DNA from: CAZFOB01 sp964520325
GTDB taxonomy: Bacteria > Actinomycetota > JAICYB01
Direction: 5' to 3'
Length of the DNA stretch: 64,000 bases
NCBI GenBank assembly: GCA_964520325.1
Contig: CAZFOB010000014.1
Span: 1-64,000, forward strand
Below, piece after piece: positions 1-9,771 of the stretch. The notes beneath the pieces were generated by a model. It saw nothing but the letters and a program-made list of their open reading frames with translations, did not search any database and was not told the origin of the DNA. Position 1 is the stretch's first letter; each line of letters starts with the position of its first letter. Made by a program: the position numbers and the translations under genes.

Positions 1-4
1 TGAG

Positions 5-7
5 TAG
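5..7 (+). other. In-frame TAG inside carB
   Basis: The carB frame at the left edge reads GAG TAG CAG ATC ATG. The family has E-Y-Q-I-M here, so TAG sits where a TAC or TAT tyrosine codon is expected. TAG is a normal stop in this genome (rpoZ, coaBC, metK and def all end in TAG), so recoding is unlikely. A base error or a real nonsense mutation are the two explanations. Confidence 0.8.
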
Positions 8-13
8 CAGATC

Positions 14-2517
<2,504 letters not shown>

Positions 2518-2521
<4 letters not shown>

Positions 2522-3390
2522 CGCCGTCCAAGAGCACTGCATGGTCGGGTCCTGCCGAAGTCTTCAGCTACAAACGTCTGTCCGACCCATATCACTCGCT
2601 CACGATCGTGGCCCCCGAGGTGTGCTCTCGTGCCGCGCCCGGACAGTTCATCGCGCTTCGCGCGCCGGACGATCGCAGCCTCTTGCTGCGACGTCCGTTC
2701 TCGATCCATCGCGTCGACCGGCGTCCGGGCTGGGCAGGCACCGTCGAGGTCGTCTTCGATGTCAGGGGCCGAGGCACCGAGCTGTTTTCCCGCGCGCGAC
2801 ACCACACCCAGCTCGAGGTGCTCGGCCCGCTCGGCCGGCCGTTCCGGTACCCGAAGGAACCGACCAATTGCCTCCTCGTCGGTGGGGGAGTCGGGGCGGC
2901 ACCTCTGCTCTTCCTCGCCGAGGAGCTCCGCGGTCACGGACACCGCGTCGACTACATCCTCGGCGGACGCACCCAGGAGCACATCCTTCGTCCGATCGAA
3001 GCCAAGCGCATGTCGCTCACGGTGTCGTTCACCACCGACGACGGCTCGATGGGCACGCGCGGCTACGTGACCGACGTGCTCGCCGATCGCATCCGCGAGG
3101 TGAACGCGAGGGTGGTGTACACCTGCGGGCCGACGCCGATGCTCCGGGCTGTCGCCCGCGTATGCGCCAAGCTCAAGGTTCCGTGCCAAGTGGCTTGGGA
3201 AGAGGTCATGGCCTGCGGGTTCGGGGCTTGTCTGGTGTGCGCCGTGCCCGTGAAGATCGACAACGCCGACGGGTGGGGCTGGGCCCGGTGCTGCACTGAG
3301 GGTCCGGTCTTCTCTGCCTCGCGCATCAACTGGGCACGCGTCGAGGGCGCGCCCACGCCCGCTCCCGTAGGCACGGAGGCCGGGTCATGA
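2518..3390 (+). CDS. pyrK: Dihydroorotate dehydrogenase electron-transfer subunit PyrK
   Basis: PyrK is the FAD and 2Fe-2S subunit that passes electrons from class 1B dihydroorotate dehydrogenase (PyrD, next gene) to NAD+. The 290-residue protein shows the flavin motif RPFSIH (59-64), the NAD-binding glycine motif VGGGVGAAP (121-129) and a C-terminal cluster-binding motif with Cys at about 233, 238, 241 and 258/259 (CGFGACLVC...CC). GTG at 2518 was chosen because it overlaps the carB stop (GTGA) and gives a normal N-terminus. An upstream start at 2374 would extend far into carB. It is co-transcribed with pyrD through an ATGA overlap. Confidence 0.93.
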
Positions 3391-4319
3391 CCGATCGGCA
3401 GGTCCACCTCGGAGTCGACCTCGGAGCCGGACTCCGCTTCCAGAATCCGATCCTGACGGCGTCCGGATGCTTCCACTACGGCAAGGAATTCGCTACGTAC
3501 ACCGACCTCGGCAAGCTCGGGGCCATCATCGTCAAGAGCCTTTCGGCCAAGCCATGGCCCGGACACCCGCCACCGCGGGGGGCCGAGACGCCGTCGGGGA
3601 TGCTCAACGCGATCGGCCTGCAGAATCCCGGCGTCGCATCGTTCTGCGACAACGAGTTGCCGTGGCTGGTCGAGCGCAAGATCCCGGTGATCGCATCGAT
3701 CGTCGGACACAGCGTCGAGGAGTACATGCGCGTGGCCGACCGCCTGCGCAATGCGCCGGGAGTGGTCGCGCTCGAAGTGAACATCTCGTGCCCGAACCTT
3801 GCCGACCGCTCGCAGATGTTTTCCGCCGATCCCGACGCCGCCGGTTCCGTCGTGAGGGGAGTGCGACGCGCAGCCACGCAACCGATCTTCACCAAGCTCT
3901 CGCCCGATGTCACCGACATCGTCGAGATCGCCAAGGCCGCCGTTCGCGCGGGGACGCACGGGTTCTCGGTGATGAACACAACGCTCGGTATGGCCATCGA
4001 CACCGATTCTTTTGCGCCGAAACTGTCTACGCTGACCGGCGGACTCTCCGGACCGGCCATCAAGCCCATCGCGATCCGGTGCGTGTACCAAGTCTCGCGC
4101 GCGTTCCCCGAGACGCCGATCATCGGGCAGGGCGGGATCCTCACCGGCGAAGACGTTGCCGAGTTCATGCTCGCCGGTGCGTCCGCCGTCGCGATCGGTA
4201 CGGCGAACTTCATCGACCCGAACGCATCGATGCGCATCCTCGAGGAGTTCCGTGAGTATCTGATCCGCAAGCGCATCAGAGACGTGTCACAGCTTCGAAG
4301 GATGCTGAAGGAAGGATGA
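3387..4319 (+). CDS. pyrD: Dihydroorotate dehydrogenase, class 1B catalytic subunit
   Basis: This subunit oxidises dihydroorotate to orotate in UMP synthesis, using FMN and the partner PyrK. The 310 residues have the normal length. The N-terminus contains FQNPILTASGCFHYG. The conserved NISCPN motif lies near residue 133 and is followed by a DPDAA segment. The phosphate-binding end of the barrel reads PIIGQGGILTGEDVAEFMLAGASAV. The class 1B assignment rests on the adjacent pyrK. Its ATG overlaps the pyrK stop, and its own stop overlaps the pyrF ATG, so the operon is translationally coupled. Confidence 0.94.
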   Translation: MTDRQVHLGVDLGAGLRFQNPILTASGCFHYGKEFATYTDLGKLGAIIVKSLSAKPWPGHPPPRGAETPSGMLNAIGLQNPGVASFCDNELPWLVERKIPVIASIVGHSVEEYMRVADRLRNAPGVVALEVNISCPNLADRSQMFSADPDAAGSVVRGVRRAATQPIFTKLSPDVTDIVEIAKAAVRAGTHGFSVMNTTLGMAIDTDSFAPKLSTLTGGLSGPAIKPIAIRCVYQVSRAFPETPIIGQGGILTGEDVAEFMLAGASAVAIGTANFIDPNASMRILEEFREYLIRKRIRDVSQLRRMLKEG

Positions 4320-5071
4320 AGCCTTCGAAGATCGATCCGCCGATCTGCATCGCGCTCGACAAGGCGAGCCTCGCGGATGCGTTGCCGATCATCGATGCGT
4401 TCGCCGAGCGCGTGCCGGTGTTCAAGATCGGTTTCGAGCTCTTCTGCGCCTGCGGTCCGGCCGCCGTCGAAGCCGTGCACGCAAGAGGCCGCGATGTATT
4501 CCTCGACCTCAAGATCAATGACATCCCGAATACCGCTGCGGGGGCCGTGCGCTCGGCCGCGCGTCTTGGGGCAGCGTTTCTGACCATCCATGGCAACGGC
4601 GGCCGCGCGATGATTCGCGCTGCCGTCGAAGCCGCCGTCGAAGCCGCCGTCGACGAAGGTCTCGATGCAGCCGGCGGGCGGGCACCGCACCTCCTGGTCG
4701 TCTCGGCTCTCACGAGCCTCGACGAGCAGGCGCTGCTCGAGACCGGCGTCACCCGCACCGTGGCGGAGCAGGTCGACGCCATGGCCACCCTCGCCGTCGC
4801 CGAGGGCGCCCCCGGCCTGACGCTCGCGGCAGGTGAGGTCGCCCGGGTGCGCGCAACCTACCCCGACCTGTTCCTGCTGGTCCCGGGCATTCGGCCCACA
4901 TGGGCGGGGGCGAAGGTGGGCGACCAGAAACGGGTGGGCACACCGGCGGCTGCCGTCGCCGACGGGGCCGACCTGATCGTGCTCGGCCGCGCCGTGACGG
5001 CAGCAGACGACCCGGTCACGGCCATCGAACGGGTCCTCGACGAGATCGCGCACAGAGAGGTTTCCGCATGA
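4316..5071 (+). CDS. pyrF: Orotidine 5'-phosphate decarboxylase
   Basis: PyrF decarboxylates OMP to UMP, the last step of the pathway. The 251-residue protein has the catalytic DLKINDIPNT segment (DxKxxDI motif) near residue 63 and a C-terminal VLGRAVTAADDP phosphate-binding segment. Residues 102-113 are an Ala/Val/Glu repeat encoded by a 12-nt tandem duplication (4622-4654), which may lengthen a surface helix. The length and the AVEAVHARG-type helix fit the actinobacterial/myxobacterial OMPDC group rather than the short E. coli type, an inference from memory of the family. It has ATGA overlaps on both sides. Confidence 0.92.
   Translation: MKPSKIDPPICIALDKASLADALPIIDAFAERVPVFKIGFELFCACGPAAVEAVHARGRDVFLDLKINDIPNTAAGAVRSAARLGAAFLTIHGNGGRAMIRAAVEAAVEAAVDEGLDAAGGRAPHLLVVSALTSLDEQALLETGVTRTVAEQVDAMATLAVAEGAPGLTLAAGEVARVRATYPDLFLLVPGIRPTWAGAKVGDQKRVGTPAAAVADGADLIVLGRAVTAADDPVTAIERVLDEIAHREVSA
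4622..4654 (+). repeat. 12-nt tandem repeat within pyrF
   Basis: GCCGTCGAAGCC occurs at 4622-4633 and 4634-4645, followed by a partial third copy GCCGTCGAC to 4654. The unit is in frame and encodes repeated AVEA. It looks like a replication-slippage duplication. Confidence 0.85.
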
Positions 5072-5643
5072 ACGCCACCGATCTTCGCGAAACCTTGGAG
5101 GCGCACGGTGGGATCCAGCGCGGCCACTTCAAACTGTCGAGCGGACGACACTCCGACCTCTTCGTGCAGACGGCTGCGATCCTCATGCACCCCGAGATCG
5201 CGCAAGCGCTCGGTGCGGAGCTCGGGCGCCGGTTCGCATCGTCGGGTACCACCGTCGTGCTTGGGCCCGCGATGGGAGGCGTGATCATCGGACACGAGAT
5301 CGCGCGCTATCTCGGCATCCCGATGATCTACGCCGAACGCGAAGACAACGCGATGAGACTGCGACGCGCGTTCACACTCGACGGCGGCGATCGCGTGCTC
5401 ATCGCCGAGAACACCGTGACGACCGGCGGATCGCAGAAAGAGTCGATCGATCTCGCGCGCTCTTACGGTGTCGAGATTTCCGGAGTGGGTGCGATCGTCG
5501 ATCGCTCACCCGGTGTGGAGTTCGGCGTCCCGTTCGAAGTCCTACTGAGGATCGATGCGCAAACATGGGATGCCGACACATGTCCGCTCTGCCGCGATGG
5601 TTCAGAACTTGTCGCACCGGGTAGCAGACACCTGACGCGCTGA
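5068..5643 (+). CDS. pyrE: Orotate phosphoribosyltransferase
   Basis: PyrE joins orotate and PRPP to make OMP. The 191-residue protein begins MNATDLRETLEAHGG and shows HFKLSSGRHSDLF (substrate loop), VLGPAMGGVIIGHEIAR, and a C-terminal CPLC pair common in this OPRT group. The PRPP motif reads VLIAENTVTTGG, where most PRTases have an acidic pair (ED) before xxTTG; here the second acid is Asn. ATG at 5068 overlaps the pyrF stop (ATGA), which settles the start against an upstream in-frame codon at 4900. It is the last gene of the pyr operon and is followed by 117 nt before mihF. Confidence 0.92.
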   Translation: MNATDLRETLEAHGGIQRGHFKLSSGRHSDLFVQTAAILMHPEIAQALGAELGRRFASSGTTVVLGPAMGGVIIGHEIARYLGIPMIYAEREDNAMRLRRAFTLDGGDRVLIAENTVTTGGSQKESIDLARSYGVEISGVGAIVDRSPGVEFGVPFEVLLRIDAQTWDADTCPLCRDGSELVAPGSRHLTR

Positions 5644-5713
5644 GTTGATTCGCCGAGTTGGTGGCGGACGCGTTTGTGCAGGTGGGGCCGCTGGCGCCCC
5701 AGAGGACCGGCGC

Positions 5714-5755
5714 TATACTGCCAGCGTTCGCAGCGGGTGTAGCCCACCAAGGAGG
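5714..5755 (+). promoter_or_regulatory. mihF promoter -10 and ribosome binding site
   Basis: TATACT at 5714-5719 is a good -10. No convincing -35 lies 17 nt upstream (TGGCGC at 5692-5697 at best). AAGGAGG at 5749-5755 stands 5 nt before the ATG at 5761. This conventional leader contrasts with the leaderless genes elsewhere in the window. Confidence 0.6.
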
Positions 5756-5760
5756 TTTCC

Positions 5761-6078
5761 ATGGCGCTTCCTCAACTCTCCGAGGAGCAACGCCGCCAGG
5801 CGCTCGAGAAGGCGGCCGAGGCTCGCAAGAAACGCGCGGACGTCAAGCAGAAGCTGAAGAACGGCGGGCTCGGCTTGAGCGAGTGTCTCGACCGCGCAGA
5901 GAGCGACGGGATCTTGGGAAAGATGAAAGTGTCGGCGATGCTCGAAGCGCTTCCGGGCGTGGGCAAGGTGCGCGCGCAGAAGGTCATGGAGGAACTGAAC
6001 ATCTCGGGCAGTCGTCGTCTCCGGGGTCTTGGGGGCAAGCAGAAGCAGTCGCTGCGCGAAAGGTTCGGAAGGAAGTAA
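5761..6078 (+). CDS. mihF: Actinobacterial integration host factor (mIHF)
   Basis: mIHF is a nucleoid-associated DNA-binding protein restricted to actinobacteria. The 105-residue sequence starts MALPQLSEEQRRQALEKA and contains the lysine-rich helix KKRADVKQKLKNG. The helix-two-turn-helix DNA-binding part reads KMKVSAMLEALPGVGKVRAQKVMEEL, and the C-terminus is basic (RRLRGLGGKQKQSLRERFGRK). A strong SD (AAGGAGG) precedes the ATG. Its place between pyrimidine genes and a nucleotide kinase plus rpoZ is the usual actinobacterial context and is good evidence for the phylum. Confidence 0.93.
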   Translation: MALPQLSEEQRRQALEKAAEARKKRADVKQKLKNGGLGLSECLDRAESDGILGKMKVSAMLEALPGVGKVRAQKVMEELNISGSRRLRGLGGKQKQSLRERFGRK

Positions 6079-6097
6079 CGGCGGCGTTTCGCCGCCG
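6079..6097 (+). other. Strong hairpin immediately before the cytidylate kinase start
   Basis: CGGCGGCG (6079-6086), loop TTT, CGCCGCCG (6090-6097) is a perfect 8-bp stem starting one base after the mihF stop and ending 3 nt before ATG 6101. No T-tract follows, so it is not a standard terminator. No SD is visible between the stem and the start. It may limit or couple translation of the kinase. Confidence 0.6.
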
Positions 6098-6100
6098 CCG

Positions 6101-6655
6101 ATGATCGTCACGGTTGGTGGCCTTCCCGGGACCGGAACGTCCACGCTTTGCCGCATGCTCGAAGCTGAACTCGGTCTGCCGTACGTCTACGCCGGTCAGA
6201 TCTTCAGGCAAGAGGCCGCGGCCCGGGGGATCTCGCTGGGTGACCTCAATGAGCTCGCCCAGGCCGACTCGAGCGTGGACCGCGCCCTGGACGATCGCCA
6301 GGTGCAGCTCCTTCTTCAAGGCAATGTCATCCTCGAGGGGCGCATGTCCGGATGGCTTGCCCACGAACACGGCATCGCCGCGCTCAAGGTGTGGATCACC
6401 TGCGAAGAGGATGAGCGCATACGCCGCCTCGTGGAGCGAGATGGTGGGGATCCCGACACGCAACGACGCCTCACCGCTGAGCGCGTCGATCAGGAGCAGG
6501 ATCGATACCGCCGCTATTACGCCGCCGACGTCGGTGACCTGGCGATCTACGACCTCATCCTGGATTCGACGTCCACCACGCCCATCGAGCTGCTCCAACG
6601 CGTGGTCCGGGCTCTTGGAGCCGCCGCGCCCGAGGGGCCGCTCGGGTCGGTATAG
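6101..6655 (+). CDS. Archaeal-type (type 2) cytidylate kinase-like protein
   Basis: This P-loop kinase sits exactly where actinobacteria normally carry gmk (between mihF and rpoZ), yet it does not read as guanylate kinase. MIVTVGGLPGTGTSTL starts the protein and is followed by LPYVYAGQIFRQEAAARGISLGDLNELA, VDRALDDRQ and VILEGRMSGWLA. The C-terminal RYRRYYAADVGDLAIYDLILDS matches the archaeal CMP kinase layout. The predicted role is phosphorylation of CMP/dCMP. The P-loop has Thr where Lys is usual (GTGTST); from memory some archaeal members share this. The 184 residues from ATG 6101 fit the family. A start at 6029 would overlap mihF by 50 nt. Confidence 0.8.
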   Translation: MIVTVGGLPGTGTSTLCRMLEAELGLPYVYAGQIFRQEAAARGISLGDLNELAQADSSVDRALDDRQVQLLLQGNVILEGRMSGWLAHEHGIAALKVWITCEEDERIRRLVERDGGDPDTQRRLTAERVDQEQDRYRRYYAADVGDLAIYDLILDSTSTTPIELLQRVVRALGAAAPEGPLGSV

Positions 6656-6676
6656 TTGGATTTTCCCCCCAGGAGG
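6651..6676 (+). promoter_or_regulatory. rpoZ -10 and ribosome binding site
   Basis: TATAGT at 6651-6656 contains the TAG stop of the upstream kinase (6653-6655). AGGAGG at 6671-6676 is 7 nt before GTG 6684. This gives rpoZ its own short SD-bearing leader. Confidence 0.55.
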
Positions 6677-6683
6677 AACCTGC

Positions 6684-6938
6684 GTGATCGAACCCGCCAC
6701 CGAACGCCTGCTCGAGAAGTTCGACAACCAGTATTCGCTGGTCGTTGTGGCCGCCCGCCGGGCCCGTCAGATCATCGACTACTACACCAAGCTCGGGGCC
6801 GGGATGGAGGAGAAGCCGCTGCCGCCGCTGCTCACGAGCGTCCACGGCCTGAAGCCGCTGACGATCTCGCTGCGTGAGATCGACGAGGACAAGATCGGCT
6901 ACGAGCGTCCGACGGAAGTCGAAGACTCGGTCAAGTAG
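6684..6938 (+). CDS. rpoZ: RNA polymerase omega subunit
   Basis: Omega is a small RNA polymerase assembly subunit that holds the beta-prime C-terminus. The 84-residue protein reads MIEPATERLLEKFDNQYSLV, then AARRARQIIDYY, the core omega motif, and ends in an acidic tail (EIDEDKIGYERPTEVEDSVK). GTG 6684 is chosen for its AGGAGG site and family-like N-terminus. It has the usual actinobacterial position between the mihF/kinase pair and coaBC. Confidence 0.93.
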   Translation: MIEPATERLLEKFDNQYSLVVVAARRARQIIDYYTKLGAGMEEKPLPPLLTSVHGLKPLTISLREIDEDKIGYERPTEVEDSVK

Positions 6939-7121
6939 CAGCCGACGACGCTTTCTAGTACAGGATGTCGAGGGCGTAGCGCAGCGCGCGGTCAAACTCC
7001 ATCCGCTTGGCTTCGGATAAGCGCCGGTTGGCGCCGGATCCGGTCGGCTTGGGGAACTGTGATCAGATTGTCGCAAGAGGCCGCGCACTCCTCGGACAGT
7101 CCCTCGGGCACACCGAGCGCG

Positions 7122-7163
7122 ACCTCGGATCGGATACCTCGGACCGGATACCTCGGATCGTCC
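7122..7163 (+). repeat. Three 14-nt tandem repeats upstream of coaBC
   Basis: ACCTCGGATCGGAT (7122-7135), ACCTCGGACCGGAT (7136-7149) and ACCTCGGATCGTCC (7150-7163) stand head to tail. The unit is not palindromic. It could be slippage or a set of spaced operator half-sites for coaBC. Confidence 0.8.
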
Positions 7164-7248
7164 GACTGATGGGGGCGCAGGTCACAGTCCGCAGGACCGG
7201 GATGGCCGCATCTCGTGTAAGGACGCAGACGGGACGCCGGTCGCGGGC

Positions 7249-7254
7249 GATACT
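7249..7254 (+). promoter_or_regulatory. Leaderless -10 of coaBC
   Basis: GATACT (4 of 6 to TATAAT) ends exactly 6 nt before ATG 7261. No SD precedes the ATG. Confidence 0.5.
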
Positions 7255-7260
7255 GGTGAC

Positions 7261-8457
7261 ATGCTTCTCGAGGGCAAGCGTGTCGTCGTCGGCGTCTGCG
7301 GGTCGATCGCCTCCTACAAGTCGGCTGAGGTCGTCCGGCAGTTCGTCAAAGCCGGGGCCGAGGTCCGGTGCGTGATGACCCGGTCCGCCACCAAGTTCAT
7401 CGGGCCGGCGGCGCTGGCCGCTCTGTCCGGACGTCCGGTCCACATCGACATGTTCGAGGAGCCCGAAAGGGTCCTGCATGTCGAGATGGCCCGTTGGGCG
7501 GACGCCTACGTGATCGTTGGTGCGACGGCCTCGGCGCTCGAGCGTTTCTCGCGCGGGAGCGGCGAAGACATGGTCTCTGCCGTCTACCTCATGTGCAGAG
7601 CTCCGGTGCTCGTGGCGCCCGCGATGCACACCGAGATGTGGGAGCACCCTGGCGTGCAGCGCAACGTCGGGCAGATCCAGGCCGACGGCGCGATCCTCAT
7701 CCCGCCGGAGGAGGGCGACTTGGCTTCGGGGGACGTCGGCGTCGGCCGTCTGGCCGACCCGGCCGTGATCGTCGAAGCCGTGATCTCCTCTCTGTCCCCC
7801 AAGGATCTCGGCGGGGTCAGGGCCGCCCGTGTGCTCGTCACCGTCGGACCGACACGCGAGGCGCTCGACCCAGTGCGATTCATCTCCAACCGATCGTCCG
7901 GACGGATGGGCTTCGCGCTTGCCATTCAAGCTCAGCGCCGCGGTGCTGCGGTCACCGTCGTGAGCGGACCGACCTCGGTCGCGGTGCCGCCGGGATTGAA
8001 CGTTGTGCGCGTCGAGACGGCCGAGCAGATGTGTCGCGAGTGTCTCGACCGTTTCGAGGACGTCGACGTCGCGATCCTCAGCGCGGCCGTTGCGGATTGG
8101 CGTCCCGCTGAAGTCGCCGCCGAGAAGGTCAAGAAGACGGACGCCCCGGCCTCGCTCGACCTCGAGCCGACCCGCGATATCGCCGCCGAGCTCGGGCGCA
8201 AGAAGGGGGCCCAGACCCTCGTGCTCTTCGCGGCGGAGACCAACGATGTCGTGGCGCACGCCACCGCCAAGCTCACCGCCAAGAACGCCGACATGGTCGT
8301 GGCGAACCTCGTCGGAGCCGCCGGAACCGGCTTCGAATCCGAAACCAACGATGCGGCGATCATCACGGAAGACGGCGCCGAGGAGCTTGCGCGCATGCCC
8401 AAGGACGAGCTTGCTGCCCTCGTGCTCGACCGCGTGGTGGCGCTTCGGTGCCGATAG
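7261..8457 (+). CDS. coaBC: Bifunctional phosphopantothenoylcysteine decarboxylase / phosphopantothenate-cysteine ligase
   Basis: CoaBC carries out two consecutive steps of coenzyme A synthesis from 4'-phosphopantothenate. The 398 residues start with the flavoprotein CoaC part: GVCGSIASYKSAEV (FMN site), HVEMARWADAYVIVGATAS (His active site) and PAMHTEMW. E. coli has PAMNxxMW here; His at this spot is what I recall for actinobacteria. The CoaB ligase half follows with VLVTVGPTREALDPVRFISNRSSGRMG, AAVADWRP and KIKK-like lysines. It has no SD and a -10 at leaderless spacing. Its TAG stop overlaps a -10-like TAGAAT ahead of metK. Confidence 0.94.
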   Translation: MLLEGKRVVVGVCGSIASYKSAEVVRQFVKAGAEVRCVMTRSATKFIGPAALAALSGRPVHIDMFEEPERVLHVEMARWADAYVIVGATASALERFSRGSGEDMVSAVYLMCRAPVLVAPAMHTEMWEHPGVQRNVGQIQADGAILIPPEEGDLASGDVGVGRLADPAVIVEAVISSLSPKDLGGVRAARVLVTVGPTREALDPVRFISNRSSGRMGFALAIQAQRRGAAVTVVSGPTSVAVPPGLNVVRVETAEQMCRECLDRFEDVDVAILSAAVADWRPAEVAAEKVKKTDAPASLDLEPTRDIAAELGRKKGAQTLVLFAAETNDVVAHATAKLTAKNADMVVANLVGAAGTGFESETNDAAIITEDGAEELARMPKDELAALVLDRVVALRCR

Positions 8458-8521
8458 AATCGGGATAGGGCGGTTGGGGCCCAAACACACACGACCAAAC
8501 ACACACGACCAAAACACACGA
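8455..8521 (+). repeat. metK leader: -10 overlapping the coaBC stop and a CA-rich tandem repeat
   Basis: TAGAAT at 8455-8460 includes the coaBC stop and may be the metK -10. The leader then holds CCAAACACACACGA at 8481-8494 and 8495-8508, and CCAAAACACACGA at 8509-8521. The run contains almost no G or T and cannot fold, so it is an unstructured ribosome-accessible leader. It does not resemble a SAM riboswitch. Confidence 0.7.
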
Positions 8522-8532
8522 AAGGACGGCCA

Positions 8533-9732
8533 GTGCATCGGTACGTGTTCACTTCCGAATCGGTGACCGAAGGACATCCGGACAAGCTCGCCGACCAGAT
8601 CTCCGACGCGATCCTCGACGAGATCCTCAAGAACGATCCCTACGGCCGCGTCGCATGCGAGACGCTCGTCACGACGGGGCTTGCGATCGTTGCCGGTGAG
8701 ATCTCGACGTCGACATACGTCGATATCCCGAAGATCGTCAGGCAAACTATCGTCGACGTTGGCTACGACCGGGCGAAGTACGGCTTCGACGGCCACACCT
8801 GCGGCGTGAGCGTCGCGATCCAGGAGCAGTCGCAGGACATCGCCCAAGGTGTCGACGAAGCCATCGAAGTTCGCATCGGCGACAAGCAGGACGAGCTCGA
8901 CCTGCTCGGCGCCGGTGACCAAGGGATGATGTTCGGCTACGCCTGCGACGAGGGCGTGCAGACCGAGCTCATGCCGACGCCGATCTGGCTCGCGCACCGC
9001 ATGGCCCAGCGTCTGTCCGAGGTGCGCAAGGCCGCCGTGCTGCCGTACCTGCGTCCAGACGGCAAGACGCAGGTCTCGATCGAGTACGAGGGGAACCGTC
9101 CGGTGCGTCTCGAGACCGTGCTGGTCTCCGCGCAGCACTCCGACGGGATCGACATCGACACCCTTCTCCGCCCCGACCTCATCGAGCACGTGATCAAGCC
9201 GATCGTGCCCCCGGAGCTGTGGGACGACAACGTCCGCGTGCTCGTGAATCCCACGGGAAGGTTCGTCATCGGCGGGCCGCAGGGTGATACCGGACTCACC
9301 GGACGCAAGATCGTCGTCGACACCTACGGCGGCATGGGACGCGTCGGCGGTGGCTGCTTCTCCGGTAAAGACCCGACGAAGGTCGACCGCAGCGGCGCGT
9401 ACGCCGCGCGCTACGTCGCCAAGCACATCGTGGCGTCCGGAGCGGCGATGCGTTGCGAGGTCGGACTCGCCTACGCGATCGGAACCGCGCACCCGGTGTC
9501 GATCTTGGTGGAGACGTTCGGGACGGCGAAGGTGGACCCGTCGAAGCTTTCCGCACTCGTCATGGACTTCTTCGATCTGCGTCCGGCCGCGATCATCAAC
9601 GAGCTCGACCTGCGCAGGCCGATCTATCGTCAGACGGCAAGCTACGGACACTTCGGACGCACCGAGAAGAACTTCACCTGGGAGCGCACCGACCGCCTCG
9701 ACGAGTTCAAAGCCGGGGCCGAATCGCTGTAG
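8533..9732 (+). CDS. metK: S-adenosylmethionine synthetase
   Basis: MetK makes SAM from methionine and ATP in the cytosol. The 399 residues have the standard length. Motifs are FTSESVTEGHPDKLADQISDAILD near the start, GAGDQGMMFGYA, and the glycine-rich KIVVDTYGGMGRVGGGCFSGKDPTKVDRS (signature 2). The C-terminus is GHFGRTEKNFTWERTD. GTG 8533 gives MHRYVFTSESVTEG. An AAAGGA (8521-8526) lies 6 nt upstream. Its position between coaBC and priA is typical. Confidence 0.96.
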   Translation: MHRYVFTSESVTEGHPDKLADQISDAILDEILKNDPYGRVACETLVTTGLAIVAGEISTSTYVDIPKIVRQTIVDVGYDRAKYGFDGHTCGVSVAIQEQSQDIAQGVDEAIEVRIGDKQDELDLLGAGDQGMMFGYACDEGVQTELMPTPIWLAHRMAQRLSEVRKAAVLPYLRPDGKTQVSIEYEGNRPVRLETVLVSAQHSDGIDIDTLLRPDLIEHVIKPIVPPELWDDNVRVLVNPTGRFVIGGPQGDTGLTGRKIVVDTYGGMGRVGGGCFSGKDPTKVDRSGAYAARYVAKHIVASGAAMRCEVGLAYAIGTAHPVSILVETFGTAKVDPSKLSALVMDFFDLRPAAIINELDLRRPIYRQTASYGHFGRTEKNFTWERTDRLDEFKAGAESL

Positions 9733-9759
9733 CGGACGACGTCGGTCCCTAGGAACGGC

Positions 9760-9765
9760 TACAAC
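9760..9765 (+). promoter_or_regulatory. Leaderless -10 of priA
   Basis: TACAAC (4 of 6 to TATAAT) ends 6 nt before GTG 9772. The 6-nt gap GGGCGG could also be read as a weak SD but is too close. Confidence 0.4.
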
Positions 9766-9771
9766 GGGCGG

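Larger units (their letters stand above)
6939..7260. other. Intergenic region rpoZ-coaBC with a possible gene remnant
   Basis: There is no complete gene in these 322 bases. On the minus strand, a reading frame from about 7059 down to a TAG at 6957-6955 gives 35 codons. These end in ANRRLSEAKRMEFDRALRY then ALDILY, which reads like a natural C-terminus but has no good start. It could be the tail of a lost gene or chance. The right part holds a 14-nt repeat (7122-7163) and the coaBC promoter. Confidence 0.4.

Noticed and set aside
7122..7163. CRISPR-like array
   Set aside because: Units of 14 nt without spacers are simple tandem repeats. No cas genes are present.
8461..8532. SAM riboswitch in the metK leader
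   Set aside because: The leader is a C/A repeat with no helices and none of the conserved riboswitch cores.
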